Positions 1 through 7,439 of a DNA stretch of 26,344 bases are shown here, piece after piece; positions within the stretch are counted from its first letter, which is position 1; each line of letters begins with the position of its first letter. The notes under the pieces were generated by a model. That model made no database searches. It worked only from the letters and a program-made list of their open reading frames with translations, and was not told the DNA's origin. Origin of the DNA: a virus; IMG/VR virus record IMGVR_UViG_3300003324_000881, positions 1-26,344 of that record; one strand, 5' to 3'. The position numbers and the translations under genes are program-made.

Positions 1-156
1 GCTGCAAAGAACCCTCCCGACCTGAGCAAGATCGCCATTGGCCCTGACGTACTTAAGAGGAAGGTCGGCGGCGAGGCAGAAGTTGTTTTCACCACCAATC
101 CCGAGACAGCCGACCAGTCGGCCGGCAATGGAGTAAAGCCGGCGGAGGAGATTTGA
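1..156 (+). CDS. C-terminal end of an unknown protein (5' truncated by window)
   Basis: Reading frame 1 is open from the first base to a TGA at 154-156 and gives the last 51 residues of a protein. The tail is polar, rich in Ala, Pro, Gly, Glu and Lys, with no motif I recognise. It looks like a disordered C-terminus. The stop overlaps the TTG start of the next gene (TTGA, 153-156) and a GGAGGAG ribosome site lies in its final codons, so the two genes are probably translationally coupled. Function unknown. Confidence 0.7.
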   Translation, partial: AAKNPPDLSKIAIGPDVLKRKVGGEAEVVFTTNPETADQSAGNGVKPAEEI

Positions 157-551
157 AGTACAGGGTACAGTTTAATTGGAGCTTCCCCTTGGATGAAGGA
201 AAGTGGAAAAACGTCACAAGGGATACGGGGGCCACCAAGGAAGAGGTTGTATTTGACGACCTGGACAGTGCCATCAAACGGTTCGAGTTTAACACCAACC
301 TGGCGAGAATGTCGGCATGCCCCCAGCGAATTGTGGATGAAGATGGTAATGTACTGAAGTATTACGACCCCATCGACTGGGTAATGGAAATGCGTGGAAA
401 CCACATAATGCGGCGGGCCGTATGGCGTACCGTTGACGGGGATCGGGATGTTTTTGTGCTTGATTACCTGGGAAAAGGCTCGGACGGCCGAAGATATGTT
501 TCCGTGCAAGGAAGCAATGCTGGCGTACCTCTTGATGAGTTAAGGTTCTAA
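153..551 (+). CDS. Hypothetical protein, TTG start
   Basis: The gene encodes 132 residues and starts at TTG, chosen because GGAGGAG (141-149) lies just upstream and the start overlaps the previous stop by four bases. The protein is acidic and soluble with no membrane segment. A small-domain feel is given by the Trp/Arg-rich stretch near residues 80-95 followed by a Gly-rich beta-like C-terminus. I do not recognise a family. It is the last gene before a 264-base non-coding region with a perfect hairpin, so it probably ends a transcription unit. Confidence 0.75.
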   Translation: MKYRVQFNWSFPLDEGKWKNVTRDTGATKEEVVFDDLDSAIKRFEFNTNLARMSACPQRIVDEDGNVLKYYDPIDWVMEMRGNHIMRRAVWRTVDGDRDVFVLDYLGKGSDGRRYVSVQGSNAGVPLDELRF

Positions 552-650
552 CGATCTTAACGTCAATTACACTTCTATCTTATTTCACAATTGCGATTAA
601 ATCCATCTCATTAGTGAAGTTAACACCCATACTTGCCGATTATACTTGTG

Positions 651-685
651 CATAACGACGTGTGAATTTTAATCACGTCGTTATG
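651..685 (+). terminator. Perfect 12-bp hairpin, likely terminator
   Basis: CATAACGACGTG (651-662) and CACGTCGTTATG (674-685) are exact reverse complements with an 11-base AT-rich loop. The plus strand continues TTCTTTCCT, a moderately U-rich tail. It lies about 100 bases after the stop at 551, so it fits a Rho-independent terminator for the upstream unit. Because the arms are a perfect palindrome it could also be a protein-binding site. Confidence 0.55.
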
Positions 686-754
686 TTCTTTCCTATCTGG
701 AAAAAGTTAATACCAATTTGGTTCAAGTTCACAGGACTAATTGACGATCTCTAA

Positions 755-778
755 TGTAGAAGATAAATGTCTTCTACA
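755..778 (+). promoter_or_regulatory. Perfect hairpin in the 5' leader of the gp32-like gene
   Basis: TGTAGAAGA (755-763) pairs exactly with TCTTCTACA (770-778) around the 6-base loop TAAATG. It ends 27 bases before the AGAGGA ribosome site and 38 bases before the ATG at 816. T4 gene 32 is known to repress its own translation by binding a structured leader; this hairpin is in the right place for an equivalent element, but that role is inference. Confidence 0.4.
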
Positions 779-815
779 ACTGTGAACAACAACTTACTTA
801 CTTTAGAGGAACGGA

Positions 816-1790
816 ATGTTAGACCTCAGCGAACTTCGCAGCGAATTAAAACGGGTTTCTACCGCCCCTGGCCAAATGGCGAGCAGCGGTACTTTCATGG
901 ACAATTTTGTTAAGATGCCGGAAAGCGACGGTCTCGTCGTTGTTCGCATTCTCCCGGCCAAGACCGGCAAGATACGGGACATCTACCAAAGCACACGCAT
1001 CCACTCAATCAACAATCAAAAGCTACACTGCCCGCGAGAGCTCGTTGGGGAGCGGTGGCAGGGCCTTTGTCCCATTTGTGATTACTACAACTGGCTCTGG
1101 AAAGAGTCGAAGAACAACAAGCCCAAGGCCGAGGCAGACGCACTCCAGGCTGAAGCCCGGGGACTCAAGCCGGTTGAGAGGTACTACTTCAACTGCGTTG
1201 TCCTTTCCCAAACCGGCCAGTACCGGAACAACCAGCCTAACAAGTTGAACACGACGCTTATCTTGTCTGTCGGCAAGCAGGTATTCGCTCGCATCTTGCG
1301 TGCAATGCTTGGGTCCGACGAAGAGATGGAGCCGGCCCTGGGGGACGTGACCGACGTTCACGAAGGTCGCCACTTCAAGATTCTGAAGAAGACCAAGGTG
1401 GGCAACGACGGCCAGAAGTACCCCTACTACGAGGACTCCAAGTTTCTCGATCCGTCTCCACTGGGTACGGAAGAGCAAATCGAGGCGTTCCTGGCCGGAA
1501 GGTTCGACCTAACGACCCTCCGTGAATGCAAGCCAGCCGAGGATCTCAAGCGTGAGATTCGCATCCACCGCAAGGTGGAGAAGGACCCCCGCGTCGGCTT
1601 CGATCTGGCCGAGCTTGGCATCGGCGTATCGACCGGGCAAGTCATCATTTCCGACGTGCCTGCCGAGCCAAAGCAAGATCATCAGGCACCGCCAGCACTT
1701 GTCAAGCCAGAACTTGATGACGAGGACAAGGCCGTGCTGGAAGACGACTTCTTGCAGAAGCTCGATGTGGCAGACGGCGACATCGGCTAA
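816..1790 (+). CDS. 32: T4 gp32-like single-stranded DNA-binding protein
   Basis: This 324-residue protein matches the T4 gp32 layout (301 residues in T4). The N-terminus has a basic Leu-Lys-Arg-Val-Ser-Thr segment (residues 11-16), similar to the 'LAST' cooperativity motif. A VVRILPAK strand (42-49) corresponds to gp32 VIRFLPSK. Zinc ligands are present as His63 or His71, Cys72, Cys85 and Cys88 (CPIC). A SKFLDPSPL-like segment follows further on, and the C-terminus is strongly acidic, as in the gp32 tail that recruits replication proteins. The product should coat ssDNA at forks and recombination intermediates and work with the UvsX-like protein encoded downstream. ATG 816 has AGAGGA at 805-810. 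A strong terminator follows directly, so ssb can be expressed apart from uvsX. Confidence 0.93.
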   Translation: MLDLSELRSELKRVSTAPGQMASSGTFMDNFVKMPESDGLVVVRILPAKTGKIRDIYQSTRIHSINNQKLHCPRELVGERWQGLCPICDYYNWLWKESKNNKPKAEADALQAEARGLKPVERYYFNCVVLSQTGQYRNNQPNKLNTTLILSVGKQVFARILRAMLGSDEEMEPALGDVTDVHEGRHFKILKKTKVGNDGQKYPYYEDSKFLDPSPLGTEEQIEAFLAGRFDLTTLRECKPAEDLKREIRIHRKVEKDPRVGFDLAELGIGVSTGQVIISDVPAEPKQDHQAPPALVKPELDDEDKAVLEDDFLQKLDVADGDIG

Positions 1791-1811
1791 TTAAGAATAT
1801 TGGTTCTTGTG

Positions 1812-1842
1812 AAGGGGGTGACTACTCACCCCCTTGTTTCTT
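1812..1842 (+). terminator. Rho-independent terminator after the gp32-like gene
   Basis: AAGGGGGTGA (1812-1821) and TCACCCCCTT (1826-1835) form a perfect 10-bp GC-rich stem with a 4-base loop CTAC, followed by GTTTCTT. It starts 22 bases after the ssb stop. The stem also contains a TTG that could be read as an upstream start of the HNH gene, which argues for that gene starting at ATG 1858 instead. Confidence 0.85.
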
Positions 1843-1857
1843 AGGCAGCAAACTCAA

Positions 1858-2229
1858 ATGGAACAGAGGAAATGCAAGGGATGTGGGAAATGGAAAGACA
1901 TTATTGAATTTCCAATTAACAATACTCTTCCAAGTGGCGTGCTGCGTAAGCATACCTGCAATACTTGCAGGGGGCACCAGAGTCGTGTTAGGTCAAAGTT
2001 GCATCGAGAAAATAAGAAGCCTGATTTGTTGGTTTGTCCTATTTGCAGGCGAGAGATTGACTTGGTGCTAGATCACAATCATCTGACTGACGAGTTTCGG
2101 GGATGGCTGTGCAATGATTGTAATAATGGAGTTGGCAAGTTCAATGATGATATACGCTTGCTTCAGCGAGCAATCGATTATTTGAATGGTTGTCTGGACA
2201 AAGAAGATACTTTCTTAACAGAATTGTAA
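1858..2229 (+). CDS. Endonuclease VII-like HNH endonuclease (free-standing, likely homing)
   Basis: The 123-residue protein has two Cys pairs at the N-terminus (Cys6/Cys9 and Cys34/Cys37) and then the recombination endonuclease VII fold: Cys60-x2-Cys63, the His-Me motif Asp72-His73-Asn74-His75, and RGWLCNDCNN with Cys85/Cys88 and Asn89. T4 endonuclease VII has the same Zn four-cysteine site with an Asp-His pair and an Asn beside the last Cys. Small standalone members in phage genomes are often homing-type nucleases rather than Holliday-junction resolvases. ATG 1858 is preferred over TTG 1834, which lies inside the terminator stem. The gene is AT-rich relative to gp32 and sits between ssb and uvsX, the classic place for a mobile nuclease. 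Role as homing enzyme is inference. Confidence 0.85.
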   Translation: MEQRKCKGCGKWKDIIEFPINNTLPSGVLRKHTCNTCRGHQSRVRSKLHRENKKPDLLVCPICRREIDLVLDHNHLTDEFRGWLCNDCNNGVGKFNDDIRLLQRAIDYLNGCLDKEDTFLTEL

Positions 2230-2239
2230 CAGGAGAACT

Positions 2240-4474
2240 ATGCCGAAGAAAGATAAGGCAACAGGAGATAACAACCCTTTTGCAGAGTTGGCTGCTGCCA
2301 TTGGCGGCGAAATTTTGGAATCTACAGATGCGGTGAAGGAGTGGATCGACACCGGCAATCTTGCTCTTAATTATTTGTGCAGTGGGCGGTTTGTTGGGGG
2401 CGGTATTCCTTCTGGCAAGGTAATTGAAATTTTTGGCCCTTCTTCTTCTTGTAAGACCCTTTTCGCAACGAATATTCTTAAGGGTTGTCAGAAGGCTGGC
2501 GGTTTTGCCCTTTTCTTGGACGCGGAAAACACGCTCAACAAGGAGTTCGCTCAGAAGGCGTCTCATTTGGAGACGAGTAAGGTCTTGGTGCTCAAGGCCG
2601 ACTCGCTGGAGCGGGCGTTTGCCAAGATGATGGCAGCGATCCGGAAGATCAGGGAAAAGTTCGGCCCCGAAAAGCCGATCGTCATCGTCTACGACTCCAT
2701 TGCGGCTTCTCCCAGTGACCGTGAATACGCGGAGACGGAAATGACCGAGGAACAGCAACTCAAAGCCAAGGACATGCCTGGCGAGCGGGCAAAGACCATC
2801 TCCAAGGCGATGCGTCAGCTTACTCCGCTTATCGAGGAAAGTAACACAGCAGTTCTCTTCATTAACCAGGTGAGACAACGCATAGGCGTCATGTTTGGGT
2901 GCTTTCACTACGATAGTCGAGTTCAGCTTGCCGATGGTTCCACGATGAAGATCGGCAAGATCGTCAACCAGAAGCTCCCTGTTAACGTAATGTCTTTCAA
3001 TTACAAGACTGGCAATATTGAGCCGAAGCGGGTTGTGGCTTGGCACGATAATGGCAATCTTCAGGACAATGAGTGTTTCTTGCAATTCGTCGTTAGAAAA
3101 CGTGGCGGCAACGGCAGAACGCAGTTTGCTTGTACGCCGAATCATAAGATTTTTGTCCCAGCAGTACAGGTTCATCCTGGGGATAAGCCGTGGCGTGAAA
3201 TTCAGGCGGGTAAGCTAAATGTTGGTGACAAAATGATGGTTGGTCAGCCATATTATCTTACCCAAGACCAGAAACAACTTGTGTACGGTTCCATTCTTGG
3301 GGATGGCTCCTTGCGTATGCAAGGTGATGATAGCTGCGTCCAGCTGCGAGTTGGTCATGGCATAGAACAAAAGAGCTATTGCCAGTGGAAACAAGAGATT
3401 ATGGAACCGTGGATAAGTTACACGGAAGATAAAGATCATCGGTATTGTTTTGATACTATTCCGATGTACGAACTTCGGGGCATGCAGGGCATGACCGAAG
3501 ATAGTTTCATCCCACACGAAGTTATTGACGGTCTTGATGTACTCGGATTGGCTGTTTGGTATTTAGACGACGGCACATTCGCTGGCAATTATCAGAAATG
3601 GGGCAATGGAAAAGCGAGCATCTACTGCCAGAAGTTTGCCAATAGAGAACGGATGCTGGAGGTGTTGAAGAGAAGATTTGGTCTTGATGCCAAGATGTTT
3701 CGCAATGGTTTTCGGTTTGATTCTGAGAATACTGACAGGTTGCACAAACTTGTTGCCCCATACGTTCATCCGTCGATGGAATATAAGTTGCATCCCAAAT
3801 ACCGGGGACAGTTTAATTATGAGATCGAACAGGTAGACGAATCAGTTATTAGGTATCAGGCTGTAGAATCAGAAATTCTGGATATTTACCAGAAGCCGAC
3901 AACTAGATCGAAGCGTAAGTTTGATTTGACTATTGAAGATAATTCAACTTACATTGTTGACGGGGCCATTGTCCATAACTCGCCCGAAACGACCACCGGC
4001 GGGAACGCTCTTGGTTTTTACACGAGCTTAAGACTTAAGACTAAGGCTGAGAAGCGGTTTACCGACAAGTTGGACAACGTAATCGGCATGGGTGTTACAG
4101 TCCGGAACGTGAAGAACAAGTGCTTCAAGCCGTTTGTTGAAGCGAGAAATATGAATCTCCTCTTCGACCAGGGCATCAACCCATTCAGTGGTCTCTTGGA
4201 GCTTCTAATACAGACTGAGCGTATCGCAGGCTGTGGTTCCGGCACTTATAAGGTCAATGAACCGTGGGCTGGTGGGCAAGAGATCAAATTTAAGTCTGCT
4301 CTGGAACGCAACGACGTGCCGTTAGACGCACTTCTCAAGTGTCCTGCTCTTGTTGATGCCAAGTCAGCTGAAGAAGTTCAGGAGTATATGACTGTCTTTG
4401 GCCAGGCTGTTGAGGCGATGCAGGAGAAGGTCGCCAAGGAAGAGGAAGTCAATGAAGCAGACGGTGAAGAGTGA
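2240..4474 (+). CDS. uvsX: UvsX/RecA-type recombinase, precursor containing an intein
   Basis: The 744-residue precursor is a RecA/UvsX recombinase split by an in-frame intein (residues 221-580). Removing it leaves 384 residues, close to T4 UvsX (391). The N-terminal extein has Walker A G66-PSSSC-K72-T73, where Cys71 replaces the usual Gly; T4 UvsX also has a non-Gly residue there. Walker B is VIVYD with Asp152. The FINQVRQRIGVMFG segment (208-220) and, after the intein, SPETTTGG give the conserved RecA L2 region. NPFSGLLELL and an acidic C-terminus follow. The product should form filaments on gp32-coated ssDNA and exchange strands for recombination-dependent replication. AGGAG (2231-2235) precedes ATG 2240. 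Codon use shifts within the N-extein near 2520, from T-ending to G/C-ending codons. Confidence 0.95.
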   Translation: MPKKDKATGDNNPFAELAAAIGGEILESTDAVKEWIDTGNLALNYLCSGRFVGGGIPSGKVIEIFGPSSSCKTLFATNILKGCQKAGGFALFLDAENTLNKEFAQKASHLETSKVLVLKADSLERAFAKMMAAIRKIREKFGPEKPIVIVYDSIAASPSDREYAETEMTEEQQLKAKDMPGERAKTISKAMRQLTPLIEESNTAVLFINQVRQRIGVMFGCFHYDSRVQLADGSTMKIGKIVNQKLPVNVMSFNYKTGNIEPKRVVAWHDNGNLQDNECFLQFVVRKRGGNGRTQFACTPNHKIFVPAVQVHPGDKPWREIQAGKLNVGDKMMVGQPYYLTQDQKQLVYGSILGDGSLRMQGDDSCVQLRVGHGIEQKSYCQWKQEIMEPWISYTEDKDHRYCFDTIPMYELRGMQGMTEDSFIPHEVIDGLDVLGLAVWYLDDGTFAGNYQKWGNGKASIYCQKFANRERMLEVLKRRFGLDAKMFRNGFRFDSENTDRLHKLVAPYVHPSMEYKLHPKYRGQFNYEIEQVDESVIRYQAVESEILDIYQKPTTRSKRKFDLTIEDNSTYIVDGAIVHNSPETTTGGNALGFYTSLRLKTKAEKRFTDKLDNVIGMGVTVRNVKNKCFKPFVEARNMNLLFDQGINPFSGLLELLIQTERIAGCGSGTYKVNEPWAGGQEIKFKSALERNDVPLDALLKCPALVDAKSAEEVQEYMTVFGQAVEAMQEKVAKEEEVNEADGEE
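2900..3979 (+). mobile_element. LAGLIDADG intein in uvsX/recA
   Basis: This 360-residue intein starts with Cys221 (block A, CFHYDSRVQLADG) directly after MFG and ends with His-Asn (579-580) before +1 Ser581. Block B is CTPNHKIFV with the TxxH histidine. The endonuclease has two LAGLIDADG-type helices, YGSILGDGSL and LAVWYLDDGTF, each with the acidic residue. All splicing residues (C1, TxxH, HN, Ser+1) are present, so it should splice. The site, immediately before the PETTTGG of the DNA-binding loop, is one of the most conserved places in RecA and a plausible homing target. Confidence 0.95.
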
Positions 4475-4502
4475 TCGGCTAATCTTCCGCCCCACGATTG
4501 CC

Positions 4503-4513
4503 GATATAGCACT
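4503..4513 (+). promoter_or_regulatory. GATATAGCACT motif, copy 1 (possible promoter element)
   Basis: The 11-mer GATATAGCACT occurs here, 43 bases before the ATG at 4556, and again at 17161-17171, 25 bases before the ATG at 17196. Both copies are in short non-coding gaps upstream of plus-strand genes. The TATA core suggests a -10 or phage-specific promoter element. Two copies are thin evidence. Confidence 0.25.
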
Positions 4514-4555
4514 AGCAGGAGCAACTGTCCCCGGCCTGAGAGGGAGATGAATGCC

Positions 4556-5041
4556 ATGAATCATGAAGGTCTATGTCTAATGCTGAAGATGGTCGATAAT
4601 CGACATTTCTTCACAGAATTAGGCAACTTCCCACAACTGATTGAATTCTCCAAGGCTCAGAACGCGGAAGTTTCGGTCGTAAAGCCCAAGGAGGAAGTGC
4701 AGGTGCTGGCTCTACCAGCCCTTGCCAAGTCCTTATGCGACCCGAACTATAAAGTCCTCGAACCCAAGTATGACCTGGTCGAGAGGAAGATAACGCATCT
4801 AGCTGGGAAGACGCCACGGCAGCGACTACTTGCCCAGGCTCTGGAGATTAGGCAATTCATCGAACAGACCCTTGAGGCCGGCGACATTGTTTCCTTACAA
4901 AATCTCTCCGAGAGGTTTAAGCACTACTCTCTTGGGGAGGCAGCCCTTCGCAAGCACCTGACTTATGCCCGCCTCAAATTCGGCAAGATGGGCCGGCAGG
5001 TGGATAAAGTTGGCGTAGGTGCCTACCAGATCGCTAAATAG
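4556..5041 (+). CDS. Hypothetical protein with winged-helix-like C-terminus
   Basis: I place the start at ATG 4556 (161 residues) because AGGGAG at 4541-4546 is nine bases upstream; an in-frame ATG at 4547 would directly abut that site. The protein is basic. The middle is Leu/Ala helical and the last 60 residues (VSLQNLSERF...ARLKFGKMG...VGVGAYQI) look like a helix-turn-helix or winged-helix domain: helix, turn, recognition-like helix, then a short beta wing. No family recognised. It follows uvsX by an 81-base gap with a possible promoter motif, so a DNA-binding or regulatory role is possible but unproven. Confidence 0.75.
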   Translation: MNHEGLCLMLKMVDNRHFFTELGNFPQLIEFSKAQNAEVSVVKPKEEVQVLALPALAKSLCDPNYKVLEPKYDLVERKITHLAGKTPRQRLLAQALEIRQFIEQTLEAGDIVSLQNLSERFKHYSLGEAALRKHLTYARLKFGKMGRQVDKVGVGAYQIAK

Positions 5042-5063
5042 TTATTGCGTCGAATAGGAAGTT

Positions 5064-6224
5064 ATGACTACAACGCAAGAGGATGTTCTTCTCTGGGGTG
5101 ATCACTTTTACTTTCATATTCGAGAACCGAAAGGTGTAGACATGGCTACCACTGCCAAGAAGAAGGCCAAACTCCCGACGCTGAGTTTCTCCAGCAACCG
5201 TCGCTTCGGCATCGAGATTGAGCTCAATGCCTTTGACAAGAAGTCACGGCCGGACCCGGGCAAGCGAGTGGCCGGTATTGAGGCCATTGCTCGCGAAGTT
5301 GGGAAGTTTTGTGAGCAAGGCGTGGAAATCCGGGAGTGGGAACACACTCAGAAGAACGACAAGTGGGTCGTGAAACCGGACAGCAGCTGCGGCCTGGAAG
5401 TTGTGACGCCGCCGCTCAAGGGCTGGAGAGGTCTGCTCCAGACTTGCCGCGTGGTGGACGGCCTGGCCCGTAATCCTGAGATCGAGGCGGATCACCGTTG
5501 CTCTGTCCACGTCCATATTGAAGTTGCCGACCTCACCGACGAACAGCGTGCCTCGGTAATTGCCCACTGGATCAAGTGCGAGCCAGTGTTCATGGACAGC
5601 GTGCCCCCGGAACGGAAGCGGAACCGCTACTGCCAGTTCACCGGCCTCTCCACAAAGTTTCAGCACAACACCGTGCTGTCGCCCAAGGAGTGGACTGATG
5701 AAGTGGGCGATGTGAAATACTACAGCCTCAACTGCAACCAGATGCGTAAGGCTCTCCAACAGGGCAACAACGACCGCCGGACGATTGAGGTTCGTATTGG
5801 TGAGGCTGGTATTTCCAAGGACGCCTACGCCCTGAAGAATTGGGTGCGGCTGCTCATTCACTTCATCGAAATGTGCAAGGTGCGGCCGATCCCCCACGAG
5901 TACGAAGAGGGCAAGCCTCCGCTCACTAACAGCCTGCTCTGGCTCGACCCGGAGGACGTTTTCACCCTTCTTGGGTTTAACAACAACCCACAGCAGTACG
6001 ATCTCTCCAATGGACTGACACAGACACGCAACTGGTTCCTGGCCAGGCTTCTGAAGAATATCTCGCCTCACGCACAGCCTGGCTTGCCACGCCATGTCGC
6101 CTGGAAGCAAGTTCAGGACATGGCTGCTCGCTTCAAAGAGGACGGCGTCGATATCACAGCTGAGAAGCACCTGTCGCCGTCTGACCTGACGGATCAGCTG
6201 TACTCGGAGAACTACAAGTATTAA
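5064..6224 (+). CDS. Putative amidoligase (Amidoligase_2-like, COOH-NH2 ligase)
   Basis: The 386-residue protein shows the layout of the 'putative amidoligase' family, which is distantly related to glutamine synthetase and glutamate-cysteine ligase. Visible marks are FGIEIELN (residues 48-55), an acidic metal-binding strand, then DSSCGLEVVTPPLKG, and CSVHVHI, matching the family's xGxEhE, D-x-S-x-x-x-ElvSPpL and HVHh pattern. The family is thought to form amide bonds with ATP, for example peptide tags or cell-wall modification; the substrate here is unknown. Two starts are possible: ATG 5064 (AGGAAG only two bases upstream) or ATG 5142 (AAAGG at about seven bases), which would remove 26 residues and begin near the conserved domain. 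It heads a run of small unknown genes. Confidence 0.8.
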   Translation: MTTTQEDVLLWGDHFYFHIREPKGVDMATTAKKKAKLPTLSFSSNRRFGIEIELNAFDKKSRPDPGKRVAGIEAIAREVGKFCEQGVEIREWEHTQKNDKWVVKPDSSCGLEVVTPPLKGWRGLLQTCRVVDGLARNPEIEADHRCSVHVHIEVADLTDEQRASVIAHWIKCEPVFMDSVPPERKRNRYCQFTGLSTKFQHNTVLSPKEWTDEVGDVKYYSLNCNQMRKALQQGNNDRRTIEVRIGEAGISKDAYALKNWVRLLIHFIEMCKVRPIPHEYEEGKPPLTNSLLWLDPEDVFTLLGFNNNPQQYDLSNGLTQTRNWFLARLLKNISPHAQPGLPRHVAWKQVQDMAARFKEDGVDITAEKHLSPSDLTDQLYSENYKY

Positions 6225-6234
6225 GGATTCAAGC

Positions 6235-6423
6235 ATGTTGGTGAAATGTTACAAGGGCGATAACCTTGTTGGAACGTATGATGCCGACGAAGTGGCCATC
6301 GAAGGAAGAGACTTGGTGGTTGATGAGGAGGTGATCGCCTCTTTCAACCGCGATGAGAGCTTCTGGGCCGACCCTCGTGACATGGATGTTCCCCTATACA
6401 CCGATTTCACGATTGAACAGTAA
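6235..6423 (+). CDS. Small acidic hypothetical protein
   Basis: The gene encodes 62 residues from ATG 6235, with AAGGA at 6223-6227 overlapping the end of the amidoligase-like gene. It is strongly acidic with alternating short hydrophobic strands (GTYDADEVAIEG, LVVDEEVIASF), as in a small beta-sheet protein. No motif is recognised. Spacing and ribosome site support it as a real gene in the same operon. Confidence 0.65.
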   Translation: MLVKCYKGDNLVGTYDADEVAIEGRDLVVDEEVIASFNRDESFWADPRDMDVPLYTDFTIEQ

Positions 6424-6432
6424 GAGGACGAA

Positions 6433-6717
6433 ATGACGCAATCAGAACAGGAACAACGGGAAAAGGCCGAGGAAGTGCTCATGGCGGCAGAGAGCCAGGA
6501 GGAGGCCCAAAAGGCTTTTCAGGAGGCGGTGCGACACGTTTCTGCCCTAACTCCCCGTGACCGTGCCCGACTCCGCTCCAAGGCCAGAAGGAAGCAAATA
6601 AGGCTTAACCGAGCCCAGAAGAAGGCCAGGGAAGCCGAGCTACTCGCCCGGCAAAAGGCGAGGGTCGAAGAATACTTGCGGCTGTGGCACGAGGAGCAGT
6701 TTAACTCCGGAGGCTGA
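6433..6717 (+). CDS. Small basic coiled-coil protein
   Basis: This 94-residue protein starts at ATG 6433 after an AGAGGA site. It is almost entirely charged helix: Glu/Gln-rich at the start, then very Arg/Lys-rich (residues 43-75), ending in an aromatic/acidic tail. This pattern predicts a long helix or coiled coil that could bind nucleic acid. Its stop is one base from the ATG of the cupin gene. Function unknown. Confidence 0.65.
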   Translation: MTQSEQEQREKAEEVLMAAESQEEAQKAFQEAVRHVSALTPRDRARLRSKARRKQIRLNRAQKKAREAELLARQKARVEEYLRLWHEEQFNSGG

Positions 6718-6718
6718 C

Positions 6719-7129
6719 ATGGGCTTCGGTGCCTGGATCGAGCAACAACTCCGCCGCTGGTTGCCTCACAAGGAAATCGGCTGGGAAGAGATTGGCGAGA
6801 AATTCACTCGCTTCTCCATCCTGAAAACCCCCTGGCTCAATATCTATCTCCATAAACTGGAAGCCAAAGTCAAGCACCCACACTGCCATACTCATCCTTG
6901 GCATTTCTGGGCAGTCATCCTTTACGGGGGCTACTACGAGTACACCAGCAAGGGTGTTGCCTGGAGAGGCCCTGGTTCTATTCTTTTTCGCCCAGCCAAG
7001 TTCGCCCACAATGTTGTCACCGTGGGCGTGAATTGGTCTTTGGTCATAACCTCTGGTCGCGTGCGGCAGTGGGGCTTTGTGGACTGCGAGAAAGGAAGCA
7101 CTCATGGACCTCCCTTATGTAAGGACTAA
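6719..7129 (+). CDS. Cupin-fold protein
   Basis: The 136-residue protein has a single cupin barrel. The first cupin motif appears as HPHCHTHPWHFWAVILYGGYYEY (around residues 53-75), with the H-x-H metal ligands and the conserved G-x-Y-x-E-like turn. The second motif is PGSILFRPAKFAHNVV with the third His, followed by WSLVITSG and RxWGF strands. Cupins of this size bind a metal and act as dioxygenases, isomerases or sugar/amino-acid modifying enzymes; the substrate is not readable. CCGGAGG (6707-6713) precedes ATG 6719. The 3' end overlaps the next gene by 26 bases. Confidence 0.8.
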   Translation: MGFGAWIEQQLRRWLPHKEIGWEEIGEKFTRFSILKTPWLNIYLHKLEAKVKHPHCHTHPWHFWAVILYGGYYEYTSKGVAWRGPGSILFRPAKFAHNVVTVGVNWSLVITSGRVRQWGFVDCEKGSTHGPPLCKD

Positions 7130-7439
7130 GATTGCGGAGAAAAAGGAATTGATCAAGGTTCTCGAAAAGGAGATCGAAACCCTTCGGTCGGTGTATCGCA
7201 AGGCATTTGCCAAGTTCAAGGTGGGCGATCGGGTGCGGTGCGAGGGGTGGGTCAATCCCCACATGAATTTTCGTGTCATGCCTATGATTGGGACGGTTTC
7301 GCATATTTACATCTCGGAAGAATGCAATATCAGCTACGCTGTTCGACCAGACCCGGACCAAAATGGCTGGAAAGAATGTGCTGTTGTTTTCCGTAATGAG
7401 GATATACTACAGCCAGCCAGCAAAGTGGAGATCACATGA
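7104..7439 (+). CDS. Coiled-coil plus SH3/KOW-like small protein (paralogue 1)
   Basis: The start is set at ATG 7104 (111 residues) because AAAGGAAG at 7091-7098 is well spaced; an earlier non-ATG start at 7077 lacks one. Residues 1-35 form a Lys/Glu-rich coiled coil. From about residue 38, KFKVGDRVRCEGW...GTVSHIYI...YAVRPDP is a small SH3/KOW-like barrel with the usual GDRV and GTV turns. The next gene has the same two-part design and overlaps by ATGA. Such barrels often bind nucleic acid or ribosomal partners; the role here is unknown. Confidence 0.7.
   Translation: MDLPYVRTKIAEKKELIKVLEKEIETLRSVYRKAFAKFKVGDRVRCEGWVNPHMNFRVMPMIGTVSHIYISEECNISYAVRPDPDQNGWKECAVVFRNEDILQPASKVEIT

Larger units (their letters stand above)
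552..815 (+). promoter_or_regulatory. AT-rich intergenic leader upstream of the gp32-like gene
   Basis: These 264 bases have no convincing gene on either strand and are clearly more AT-rich than the flanks. They hold two perfect inverted repeats (651-685 and 755-778) and lead into an AGAGGA ribosome site (805-810) for the ssDNA-binding protein. A promoter for the recombination operon is expected here. I see AT-rich hexamers such as TTATAC (640-645) but no spacing that lets me name one promoter with confidence. Confidence 0.5.

Noticed and set aside
1834-1857. TTG 1834 as start of the HNH gene
   Set aside because: It lies within the terminator stem (1812-1835); ATG 1858 begins directly before the first zinc pair.
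2141-3175. 344-codon minus-strand open frame
   Set aside because: It lies antisense to uvsX and its intein, where recombinase and splicing motifs are clear.
5244-6236. 330-codon minus-strand open frame
   Set aside because: It is fully antisense to the amidoligase-like gene, whose motifs and ribosome sites are convincing. The reverse frame has no recognisable domain.
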